A stretch of DNA of 64,000 nucleotides, taken from NCBI GenBank assembly GCA_949130495.1, contig OX422211.1, forward strand, positions 635,781,217 through 635,845,216, in the 5' to 3' direction. The notes beneath the pieces are model-generated. The model was not told the origin of the DNA. It worked only from the letters and a program-made list of their open reading frames with translations, and ran no database searches. The DNA comes from Sambucus nigra. Its lineage: Eukaryota > Streptophyta > Magnoliopsida > Dipsacales > Adoxaceae. This document shows, piece after piece, positions 45,789 through 56,825 of the stretch. The stretch's first letter is position 1; the number at the start of each line of letters is the position of its first letter. Position numbers and translations under genes: made by a program.

Positions 45789-46685
45789 TGTAACAACCCA
45801 GGTTTTTGAGCGACTATTTTGTATTATTTTGCCTGATGGGCTAATTTTATAAAATAGGGAATGTGGAAGTAAATATTATTTTCCGTGAGACGTAGGGATA
45901 ATATTTACTATGTTTTGTCTATTTACCGTTATGAGTAGGTAAATGGCATTATATTGTGTATTATTGCGTCGTTATATGTAAAACGACGGTTATGACCTAT
46001 ATATGAATTGGGTAAAATTAATGAATTAAAATGGAATTGGAACACAAAATAGTTCACACTTCCCTAATGCCAAAATAGGAGGTGCGGTTGTTTTTAGAAT
46101 AGCCGAGATAGTCGAAATAAGTGCCCCGTTGTAAATTTTGAGATTCGGGCATTTTTAAGGGGTTATGACTCAATTAGTGGTTACGAGTCATTTTAGTGGT
46201 GTATTAGCAATTAAAAGTGGGGGGTTTATGTTTTGAGACCCGTATAAGTCCCCCACCCCCCTTTCTTTTTCTTCATTTGTGTGAGAGAAGCCAAAGGAGA
46301 GAGAGAGAGAAGAGAGAGTTGGGAGAAATGAGAGAAAGAGAGAAAATGGAAGATTTGGGTCGGATTCCGTCGCTACCGGAGGTGTTCCGAGACTACGAAC
46401 CTCGAGGCAAGTTTCTTACTTGCTAGATATTGATTTAATGTGATAAATCTGCATGTGTAGTTAAGTTTTGGGAGGTTTAAACCATAAATGGGTTTTGGTT
46501 GATTTTGGGGGTTTTATCCTAAATCTTATAGTTTAATTTGATTTGAAGAGAAATAATTGGTTATTTGATGTGTAGAAATGATTTTGTAGTAGTATTTGTT
46601 GTTGTGGTTGGGTGAAATAGCGGGTAGAAGCTTGGATGGCTCGTTAATGGCCGAAACAGCTTCTCGGAGAAGAAGCTGTCCGCCA

Positions 46686-46764
46686 GGATCGATCGATCGA
46701 GCCTGGGGGATAGATCGATCGAGGCCTTCGATCGATCGACGGTCGGGGGTCGGTCGATCGACCG
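46686..46764. promoter_or_regulatory. GATCGATCGATC palindrome cluster in element B LTR
   Basis: GGATCGATCGATCGAGCC, TAGATCGATCGAGG, CTTCGATCGATCGACG and CGGTCGATCGACCG lie within 80 bp. All are built on overlapping self-complementary TCGA/ATCGAT. It is repeated at 53391-53465. Unlike in the other families it lies about 440 bp downstream of the TATA box. Confidence 0.7.
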
Positions 46765-47597
46765 CTTCTGAAAAGGTGAGATTTTTCTAGTTTTGTTTTA
46801 GCCCTTTTCTTTTAGGTTCGAGGTTTAGGAACCTTCCTTTGGGAAGTAATGGGGAGTCCTAGAGGGTTGTATTGGGTATACTAATGTCCTAGGCTAAGAG
46901 TGGATATTTGGGTTTACCCGAGGGCTAGTTTGTATAGGTTAATGTCCGAATGATATAGGAGGTTAACCTAAAGATAAATTGGAAGTTAAAATATTAATGT
47001 TGAGCCATTGGGAGACACTCCTTCATGGAGACTCACTTTGAGGGTTTATGAAATTATATGAACTCTTCGAGGCTATTTTGAGGTTAGTGGCACTTTGGGT
47101 CTTAGGTCATTAATAAAATATGACTTAATAAGAATGAATTGCACATTCTAAAACTTAGTGCTTAATGGCTAAATGAATGATTTTTGGAAAAGTAAAATTG
47201 GAAGTTTTCAAAATGGAAAAAGTAATGTTTTTCATAAATGTTAATTTATGGATACACACCTCTCTAAATCGCTATCATAAGGGAAGTCGCGCGCGTTGTG
47301 GTGAAGCCCCCTGGCTAATGAATGCAGGGTGGATATAGTCCTTAGGCCATGTGAGCGTTTGTGATTGTATATTTTTCTGCGCTGGTTAGGAGATTCCGAG
47401 TGTGGTCTTGACTATCCCGCAGGCACATGGCCGCTTCCCGACGTTTCGATAGGATCCCAGGTTGTCTTGATGATAGGCCCTGGAAGATGATAGCCATTTA
47501 GGGGCGCGCACAATGGGGAAACCCGGACGGGCGGTATTAGAATCGTTATATATATATGATTATAACTATTCTGAATCAAGTTGGACTTGATGTATAA

Positions 47598-47690
47598 TGG
47601 GTGCCATAAAGAGCACAATGAAATGCCACAAAGAGCATGAGAAAGTGCCACAAAGAGCACGATGAAATGACATAAAGAGCATATAATGAT
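47598..47690 (+). repeat. Short tandem repeat in B LTR
   Basis: Four to five imperfect 21-24 bp units of the form 'gccacaaagagcayratgaaat', plus an isolated copy near 47745. Also in the 3' LTR (about 54306-54395). Confidence 0.6.
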
Positions 47691-48835
47691 GATTATATTC
47701 CTGATAAGGAAGAGATTTTTACAAATGTATAATTGAGATATAATGCCACAAAGAGCATATAAACTATGATTTTATTTCCTGATAAGGAATGGAATTTCGA
47801 AATGAAATAGTATATGATGAAAGTAGAATGGTAAACGTTTGATAAAATGTTGTACCATTTATATGTATATTCCTAAAGAAAGAATTAGGAATTGTGCCAT
47901 TAGATGATGGATGGGTTTATTTTTATATTTCTTGAGTAGCTGTAGATGTGACCTCCCACACTTATGCACACACATACATTTGTTGATTATTTCGTGCTAA
48001 GGATCTAATGGATCTCGACGATCAACCTTGCCTAAGTAGTAGTGTATCGGGGGGGTTCCTTATTTGGATTTCGCTTTGCGAAACACCCCACACACGAATA
48101 GGGCATAGTGTTGAGACTGGGGAAAAGTTATCCCTTAGTATTTAGGGTTAACTAGAACATCTCACGATATTGCGCTAGGTTGCTGCTAGATTGAGAGGTG
48201 AGAAATATTATTGTTATCGGCGAGAGAATTCGCACTTAACTGTCATGCATTTTAGTCACGTGGTAATCATATCAAATCGGGCCCTGACCCGTATCTATAT
48301 TTCTTTGTTTCTGCATATATTCCTTGCCGTACAGGTGCTCTTCCGCATGGACACCCGTATTTACATATTCCATTCCAGTTGTCATGGAGCTACAGCATAT
48401 TGCGGATGTTGTAGGATACTTGTAGTACACGCTCCTTTCTACTGTACTCTAGTTATGTTCAGTATATTTATTCGGGCGTGTTTGCCCAAGGTATTGCACT
48501 CATTCATTATATTGTAAATATTGAATTGTAATACTCGATATATTATTTGTATTGGTCGTGCACCGACAGCTTATTCGGTGATTATTTATTGTATTGTCAT
48601 ACTTTATTCATTGATTTTTTTGATACCCACCGTTTTTACAAATGGGATTGTCTAAGAGTTTTTCTTTTACTTTTAAATTTTTAAATTTGACAATCCGTTT
48701 TCTAAAGTGATTGGTGGTTATCTCATACTATTATTTTAATCGACAGTGATGCTAAGAATGGACCATCTATGATTCCTGTGATTATTGGAGTATTGGGTTG
48801 GCCACCTATTATTTTAGTAGGCGGGTTGTCACAGA

Positions 48836-48847
48836 TGGTATCAGAGC
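48836..48847 (+). other. Element B primer-binding site
   Basis: TGGTATCAGAGC, complementary to the 3' end of initiator tRNA-Met, two bases inside the LTR. Confidence 0.85.
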
Positions 48848-51170
48848 ATTAGGTTCTAGAGTCCTTAGGAATCTGTGCGGATGTTCTACGTCTTCTGCAT
48901 TTCTCTCTGTTTGATGTAGAGCCTTAGGAATAAGGTCGTTGAATTCTCTTGTGAGATTTCGTTCTCCTGCTATGGTATGAGAACCCCGAAGATCTTCTGC
49001 GCGTTCGTGTGAGACTTGTAAGTCGTTAATTGAAGGGCGTTGAGGAAGGCCGTTGTGAAGGCGTCATAAGATGGGATTACAATAAGATGTAGGTTGTGGT
49101 CGGGAATATGGACCGGTTTGGAGGTCTCTCCCTTTGTAGCATTATTTTATATTGCTGCCGTGACTACTAAGTACGGTGAAAATGGTTTTCCCAAGTACCG
49201 TTGTCGGTAGAGAGTGGTACTATGCTTGGGACTCCAAGCAATTTCAATTCGGAGCTGAGAGGTCCTTAACAAGGACCAGATGTTGAAGTTCGGTTGGATA
49301 AAGGAAGTGTAACCTCGTTCGGTGAGAACGTGAGGCCGAGAGTTTTAGCCTAAGAGATGGGTATAGGAGTGCCCAGGTGTGAGGATTGGAAGAAAACCTT
49401 TCACCCATTAGAGTAAGGTTCAAGTGGCGGAAATGATAGTTGCCTCTTTATGGTGGGGCAGAATGTTTTGCCCATAGAGAGAGCCTTTCAGTGGAAATGC
49501 TAGGCTCGTAAGTAATTATTGGAAACACTTCTGGAGAAGTAGTGTTCATGAGACCCCATTGGTGGACATCCACCCGGGGAAGACTCGTGGAGCTAAGGTC
49601 GGGGAGGCTGGCAGAATGTTCTCTTTACTGAAGAAGTCAAGGGAACTATGCGTTCTGATCTTGTCGATTGAAGATAACCGGCAAGAATGGGACTCCTAGT
49701 TGAGACATTGATGGAAGTAGTTTGGTTCGGTTCAGACTAGAATGACGTGTCTTGGAACCATTGATAGTAGCCAAGGAGGTTGGCTAGTATGTTGGTGGAA
49801 TTTCCAACTAGGGTGCGAGTGGTGCATTCCTCAAGGTAAGATGGAGTAGTATGGTGTTAGTCCTAGATTAGGGTGTGTATATCGAGCTTGTGATAGTATT
49901 GGTACATATTTTTATATATTGTAAGTATATTTATATGGCTTCCATCATAGGGAAGTTCTGTATTTTCCTTTTTCACTCGTTATGGGCCGAGTGGTGATAT
50001 GTGTGGTACGTGCTACTTGTATTATATATGTTATACGAGTAGAGATATTCTTAGATTGGTTGGTGAGATAGAAAGCGAATAGATCGTGAGGTTATCCTAT
50101 TTCTAGTTCTAGAGAAGAACCAGTTGTTCTATAATATCTCTCCTGGATACAGGTTGAGACTTTATAGAGGTGGTTTATGGTATGTAGATAGTTTCCTTTA
50201 TTTTTGCTTTTATATTTTTTGTTTGCCTTGCTTGTGTATGATGTGCCTTATCTCCACGACCGGCTAGTTAAGGGGATTGTGTGGAAGGGTTCCTTGTTTG
50301 GATTTCGCTTCGGCGAGACGCTCCACGCATGAACCTTAACGACGTTAGGAGTGGAGAGATGTGCATTTTCTTTTCTGTTCTTTCTTTTCTTTTTCTGATG
50401 GTCATGTGCTGGGTTGGAAGGTTTATCTAAGAATCACGTATATGAGTGATTAAGGGCTAAGTTTATGTGCGATATATGAGCACTATGATAGTTTTCCTCT
50501 GATCGATGTGGGGAAGACTAAGATGATGAAAGTCCGATAGAGACTTACGGTTGTGCCTTAATTAGAAGGTCATTTGTATAGAGGTATATGTGTATTTTGG
50601 GATAAAGTATTGGTGGCATCTTACTGAAAGTAAATGCCTCAGTCGATTGATATGGTAGGACGTAGACGTAAATATGTATTAGTAGAGTTTCGAGTTAGGA
50701 TTTCGTCAATCCCGATCACGTGTCTTCGACCGTTACTTCTCGACGACCGACAATGCGAGGTAGTAGTGTAACGACAGGGTTCCTTGTTTGAATTTTGCTT
50801 CGGCGAGACGTCCCATGCATGAAACCGAGCTAATGTCGGAAGTTGGGAAAGGTCTTGAACCCTAGGGATATATTTAGTATTATATTATACGACTAGACTA
50901 GGATAGATAGACTGACTTTAGGATTCTTAGGACGCTAGGCCCTTAGGGCATGGGACGTTATTTTAGGAAGATGGTTGGGAGTTGACCACAATAGGTTTGT
51001 GGGATTACCTCTAGGTAGGATTTGGTCCCTAGACGAGAAGTATGGGATCTCGAGCTATTTGGAACGATAGACCGTTAGTGGTGGGGCCTCTCGTAGATAG
51101 AGTGTTACATTGGTAACCTACCTTTTGAGGAGTTGAAATATAAGCTGACTTTCTCTCCTGCACTCGTGTT
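48848..51170 (+). other. Element B interior, not interpretable
   Basis: gag, protease and reverse transcriptase would be expected here. I could not read a reliable motif in any frame, and stops are frequent. Two near-repeats of 'ggttccttgtttggatttcgcttcggcgagac' occur at about 50289 and 50778, also related to LTR text at about 48053. Confidence 0.5.
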
Positions 51171-51600
51171 GTTATGATCGAGAGTGAATTTAACGAACGA
51201 GTCTACCAGGAACGGGAAGTATTAATACGGGAGCATGGACCTATTGTTCGTGTGTCTCACACTTTTACGAAGTGTCATCCCACGCTTGATTTAAAGTTCA
51301 TAGCGGTAGTATTTGCCTTAAAGAATTAGAGGCACTACTTCCTGGGCAGGAATTTGGGTCTTTTCACGAATAACAAGTTTGTGATCGTGAAGGACTATCG
51401 ATAGGATATTCCCTTTCGCGAAGGCAATGCGGATGGGAGTAGTATAGGCACCGAGTGGAAAAATTGTCGGAGAGTTTATTCGTGGCATGGAATGCCAAGT
51501 GGAGTGAGCTTAACCGAGGGGACGCTATTGTAAGAGCATTCATGTCCATGATTGACCCTTTCACCTACTTGTGTGTAGAGAGTAATGTGGAATGAGGACG
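51171..51600 (+). pseudogene. Element B RNase H relic of gypsy pol
   Basis: One frame at about 51285-51400 reads TLDLKFIAVVFALKN, stop, RHYFLGRNLGLFTNNKFVIV. This follows the chromovirus-type RNase H pattern ([21 protein letters not shown], then FTDHKSL) with substitutions. It continues KDYR, stop, DIPFREGNAD, as in LLKDYDFDIPFREGKAN. The catalytic Asp of FTDH is Asn here. Upstream SHTFTKCHPT echoes SRQLKPHE..YPTH. Clearly non-functional. Confidence 0.55.
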
Positions 51601-52479
51601 GGTATATCCGTGGACATTTTTATTGAATTGCTGATAATGCAGCGCTCATGATTCTAGTTGAGAAAACTGTGGATCATTAGACAAATCGCTGCTTACTCAA
51701 TGGAAACGGGCGGACTAAGTACATGAGAGTACTCCCAGCCCTGTGTGGTGGAGTTTTAAAACTGTATGCGATTCCTAGCAATGGTGGTGAACTGAGACGA
51801 GATATTCGTGTCAAGGTACTGGTAAAGTTTCCAGGAAGAAATAGGAACCGTAGGGATATGGGGTAGATCCTACCACCCGTAAGTGGAGGGGTGGATTTGA
51901 TTTAAAGGAGAGATCGGAGTAGTAGTTTTTATGGATCGAATTTCCGTACAATAGTTCAGATCGGTTTCGATAAACATGATGTCGTGTGTAGCCTAGTATA
52001 GTTGGCAGTGTGCCTTGTCTACTCGTTGGAATGGAAACCGCGAATAGTATATTCCTTGGACTGGGAGTGGTCCGGGAACATTTCTTTAAAGATTGGGCTC
52101 ATTGATCAAGTAGACTTTTAAGGGCTACGCCAATGAGAATAGAAGTAAGTTGTGTTGGGGTTAGCGATTGTAAGTTAGTGTAGTTATTCCCTAGTAAGGG
52201 TGTATCGTGTTTCGAAAAGTAAGGCAATTTGTGCCGAGATTGTGTGGGTATCTCCTCCCGTAGTAGAAGGGTAGGATCGATAGTTCCTCAGGAACGAATT
52301 AGTGCTATGTTATAGCATGAGAATGTAGATTGAGATCAATAGTGATGACCTTAGTCTGTGTCCTATGGGGACGCTGCACTGTAGAGGGGTTTGCTAGTAT
52401 GATAGCACGGTTTTTGGTATAGTATACCCTTTATAAGGTTATGGGTTATGCCTCAATTTTGAGGGCAAAATTCCCCTTT
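51601..52479 (+). other. Element B interior, probable integrase remnant
   Basis: The position fits integrase but I see no secure HHCC or DDE motif. No ORF over 60 codons is supported. Confidence 0.35.
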
Positions 52480-52490
52480 AAGGGGGGGAG
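52480..52490 (+). other. Element B polypurine tract
   Basis: AAGGGGGGGAG followed by TA and the 3' LTR start TGTAACAACC. Confidence 0.8.
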
Positions 52491-52492
52491 TA

Positions 52493-55400
52493 TGTAACAA
52501 CCCAGGTTTTTGAGCGACTATTTTGTACTATTTTTCCTGATGGGCTAATTTTATAAAATAGGGAATGTTGAAGTAAATATTATTTTCCGTGAGACTTAGG
52601 GATAATATTTACTATGTTTTGTCTATTTACCGTTATGAGTAGGTAAATGGCATTATATTGTGTATTATTGCGTCGTTATATGTAAAACGACGGTTATGAC
52701 CTATATATGAATTGGGTAAAATTAATGAATTAAAATGGAATTGGAACACAAAATAGTTCACACTTCCCGAATGCCAAAATAGGGGGTACGGTTGTTTTTA
52801 GAATTGCCGAGATAGTCGAAATAAGTGCCCCGTTGTAATTTTTGAGATTCGGGCATGTTTAAGGGGTTATGACTCAATTAGTGGCTACGAGTCATTTTAG
52901 TGGTGTATTAGCAATTAAAAGTGGGGGGTTTATGTTTTGAGACCCGTATAAGTCCCCCACCCCCCTTTCTTTTTCTTCATTTGTGTGAGAGAAGCCAAAG
53001 GAGAGAGAGAGAGAAGAGAGAGTTGGGAGAAATGAGAGAAAGAGAGAAAATGGAAGATTTGGGCCGGATTTCGTCGCTACCGGAGGTGTTCCGAGACTAC
53101 GAACCTCGAGGCAAGTTTCTTACTTGCTAGATATTGATTTAATGTGATAAATCTGCATGTGTAGTTAAGTTTTGGGAGGTTTAAACCATAAATGGGTTTT
53201 GGTTGATTTTGGGGGTTTTATCCTAAATCTTATAGTTTAATTTGATTTGAAGAGAAATAATTGGTTATTTGATGTGTAGAAATGATTTTGTAGTAGTATT
53301 TGTTGTTGTGGTTGGGTGAAATAGCGGGTAGAAGCTTGGATGGCTCGTTAATGGCCGAAACAGCTTCTCGGAGAAGAAGCTGTCCGCCAGGATCGATCGA
53401 TCGAGCCTGGGGGATCGATCGATCGAGGCCTTCGATCGATCGACGGTCGGGGGTCGATCGATCTACCACTTCTGAAAAGGTGAGATTTTTCTAGTTTTGT
53501 TTTAGCTCTTTTCTTTTAGGTTCGAGGTTTAGGAACCTTCCTTTGGGAAGTAATGGGGAGTCCTAGAGGGTTGTATTGGGTAGACTAATGTCCTAGGCTA
53601 AGAGTGGATATTTGGGTTTACCCGAGGGCTAGTTTGTATAGGTTAATGTCCGAATGATATAGGAGGTTAACCTAAAGATAAATTGGAAGTTAAAATATTA
53701 ATGTTGAGCCTTTGGTAGACACTCCTTCATGGAGACTCACTTTGAGGGTTTATGAAATTATATGAACTCTTCGAGGCTATTTTGAGGTTAGTGGCACTTT
53801 GGGTCTTAGGTCATTAATAAAATATGACTTAATAAGAATGAATTGCACATTCTAAAACTTGGTGCTTAATGGCTAAATGAATGATTTTTGGAAAAGTAAA
53901 ATTGGAAGTTTTCAAAATGGAAAAAGTAATGTTTTTCATAAATGTTAATTTATGGATACACACCTCTCTAAATCGCTATCATAAGGGAAGTCGCGCACGT
54001 TGTGGTGAAGCCCCCTGGCTAATGAATGCAGGGTGGATATAGTCCCTAGTCCATGTGAGCGTTTGTGATTGTATATTTTTCTGCGCTGGTTAGGAGATTC
54101 CGGGTGTGATCTTGACTATCCCGCAGGCACATGGCCGCTTCCCGACGTTTCGATAGGATCCCAGGTTGTCTTGATGATAGGCCCTGGAAGATGATAGACA
54201 TTTAGGGGCGCGCACAATGGGGAAACCCGGTCGGGCGGTATTAGAATCGTTATATATATATATGATTATAACTATTCTGAATCAAGTTGGACTTGATGTA
54301 TAATGGGTGCCATAAAGAGCACAATGAAATGCCATAAAGAGCATGAGAAAGTGCCACAAAGAGCACGATGAAATGACATAAAGAGCATATAATGATGATT
54401 ATATTCCTGATAAGGAAGAGATTTTTACAAATGTATAATTGAGATATAATGCCATAAAGAGCATATAAACTATGATTTTATTTCCTGATAAGGAATGGAA
54501 TTTCGAAATGAAATAGTATATGATGAAAGTAGAATGGTAAACGTTTGATAAAATGTTGTACCATTTATATGTATATTCCTAAAGAAAGAATTAGGAATTG
54601 TGCCATTAGATGATGGATGGGTTTATTTTTATATTTCTTGAGTAGCTGTAGATGTGACCTCCCACACTTATGCACACACATACATTTGTTGATTATTTCG
54701 TGCTAAGGATCTAATGGATCTCGACGATCAACCTTGCCTAAGTAGTAGTGTATCGGGGGTGTTCCTTATTTGGATTTCGCTTTGCGAGACACCCCACACA
54801 CGAATAGGGCATAGTGTTGAGACTGGGGAGAAGTTAGCCCTTAGTATTTAGGGTTAACTAGAACATCTCACGATATTGCGCTAGGTTGCTTCTAGATTGA
54901 GAGGTGAGAAATATTATTGTTATCTGCGAGAGAATTCGCACTTAACTGTCATGCATTTTAGTCACATGGTAATCATCAAACCGGGCCCTGACCCGTATCT
55001 ATATTTCTTTGTTTCTGCATATATTCCTTGCCGTACAGGTGCTCTTCCGCATGGACACCCGTATTTACATATCCCATTCCAGTTGTCATGGAGCTACAGC
55101 ATATTGCGGATGTTGTAGGATACTTGTAGTAGACGCTCCTTTCTACTGTACTCTAGTTATGTTCAGTATATTTATTCCGGCGTGTTTGCCCAAGGTATTG
55201 CACTCATTCATTATATTGTAAATATTGAATTGTAATACTCGATATATTATTTGTATTGGTCTGTGCACCGACAGCTTATTCGGTGATTATTTATTGTATT
55301 GTCATACTTCATTCATCGATTTTTTTGATACCCACCGTTTTTACAAATGGGATTGTCTAAGAGTTTTTCTTTTACTTTTAAATTTTTAAATTTGACAGTC

Positions 55401-55538
55401 CGTTTTCTAAAATGATTGGTGGTTATCTCATACTATTATTTTAATCGACAGTGATGCTAAGAATGGACCATCTATGATTCCTGTGATTATTGGAGTATTG
55501 GGCTGGCCACCTATTATTTTAGTAAGCGGGTTGTCACA
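52493..55538 (+). repeat. Element B 3' LTR
   Basis: 3046 bp, about 98.4% identical to the 5' LTR, followed by the GTGGG duplication and then the continuation of LTR A. Confidence 0.9.
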
Positions 55539-55543
55539 GTGGG

Positions 55544-55800
55544 TATGTTTCGTTCTCATTTCCGGTGAGGAACTATGACCGCTTTCCATACGTTGTCATT
55601 TTGTTTTTACTAAGTCGGTGTGAGAGTCCAACCACTGGTACCCAGGATGGTATGTGAGTAATTCCCTGGAAGATGATAGCATTAAGAGACATCATCCATT
55701 GAGTTATAGCTCTGAGGAATGGTTATTATACTTATATAGTGCGTGATATATAAGTAAGGATATACTGGATGTGTATAGTATATTGTATATATACGAGATG

Positions 55801-55851
<51 letters not shown>

Positions 55852-56811
55852 ACAGAATAAAGATTGTATTGTAAAATAATTTATGGATCATCAGAGAGTA
55901 TAAAATCGGAAATAAATATATTATATTTGTATATAAAGATGAGAATATTATATACGGGTTAATAACACTAAAATGTGAATATTGTAATAACTAGTGAAGG
56001 TTATTTATAATAAATGGATATATGTTAAGTGATGGATTATAAGGAATAAGATATCGCGAGAGCTTAGTATGTTATATACGCGGGACTTCAGATAGCGTAT
56101 GATGATTTAGTTGTTGTGAGAGATTAGTTAGGCGGGGTAGATTATCTAGGGTGTTTTAAAATACATGCGTTAGGTGCACATTATTAGAGGAGAGGTGAGG
56201 GGTATCTCATGTGAGTGCAAAACCAGTTTAAATATGCAGAGTATCATATTTTAAATATTAAAGTATGTTAAGCACTTGGTAAAATGGTTTTCAAAACTTG
56301 GGCTCTGACTCGTATCCATTTTTATTTTTCTTCTCCTTTGTTATACTTATTAGGTGTCCAGACACAGGGACGCCTGGATGATTATTGTTTCGAGTCAGAC
56401 GTTGCTGCCGCATCTGTGGATGTTGGCAGAAAATTATTTAGATGCTTCTATCCTTGTGATCTAGATAGTAGGTATTGTTGTAATTTTCAGGCATATTGCT
56501 TAACTATTGGCATTTGTTTTATTTCCAGCATTTTAGTTCGTGCCCATTCGATATGGTGGTATAAATGTTTTACCGAGAGTTATTAGTTAGTATTTATTTA
56601 TTTTAGTTGTTGTTCACATTTTTGTATGGATGGATTTACTTAAGTGTTTTAGTTAAAAAGATTAGAAAGTTTAAAATTCAACGCCAGGCTTAATAGGTTA
56701 TTAGTAATTAAATGGTTTTCGATAGAGATGGTGAGAATGAAACCATTTGAGATTCCTGCTTAATTTGATATAAGATTTATCACCCGGTATTTTATTAGGC
56801 AGGGTGTCACA
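55544..56811 (+). repeat. Element A 5' LTR, second part
   Basis: Continues LTR A after element B, as shown by its match to 60291-60566. It contains a (TA)n run of about 46 bp (55804-55849) and ends ATTAGGCAGGGTGTCACA. Confidence 0.7.
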
Positions 56812-56813
56812 GG

Positions 56814-56825
56814 TGGTATCAGAGC
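56814..56825 (+). other. Element A primer-binding site
   Basis: TGGTATCAGAGC, two bases after the LTR end, the same arrangement as in element B. Confidence 0.8.

Larger units (their letters stand above)
45789..48833 (+). repeat. Element B 5' LTR
   Basis: Starts TGTAACAACCCAGG and ends GCGGGTTGTCACA. A TATA-like CCGTATAAGTCC (about 46240-46251) precedes a GA-rich leader (about 46283-46345). A GATCGATC cluster (46686-46764) and a short AAAGAGCA tandem repeat (about 47600-47685) follow. The short ORFs here (46217-46426, 48191-48517) recur in the 3' LTR and have no recognised product. Confidence 0.9.
45789..55538 (+). mobile_element. Element B: gypsy LTR retrotransposon with young LTRs and decayed interior (LARD-like)
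   Basis: LTRs of 3045 and 3046 bp (45789-48833, 52493-55538) with TG...CA ends, the exact duplication GTGGG (45784-45788, 55539-55543), an initiator tRNA-Met primer site and a polypurine tract. The 3.66-kb interior has no long ORF. One RNase H relic at about 51235-51440 shows gypsy ancestry. LTRs differ at about 50 of 3045 positions (about 1.6%, hand count). It lies inside the 5' LTR of element A. Confidence 0.85.

Noticed and set aside
46217..46426. 69-codon ORF repeated at 52921-53130
   Set aside because: It lies in the LTR leader of element B and appears twice only because the LTR is duplicated. The apparent start is GTG and the product is a translated GA-rich tract.
46686..46764. GATCGATC cluster as a CRISPR-like array
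   Set aside because: Spacers are short, irregular and not unique; the organism is a plant and the cluster is part of an LTR.
48191..48517. 108-codon ORF, partly repeated at 54897-55221
   Set aside because: LTR sequence; the two copies have already lost a common frame, so it is not under coding constraint.
55682..55891. ORF with a long IYIYIY run (also 60373-60643)
   Set aside because: Translation of a (TA)n microsatellite in LTR A.
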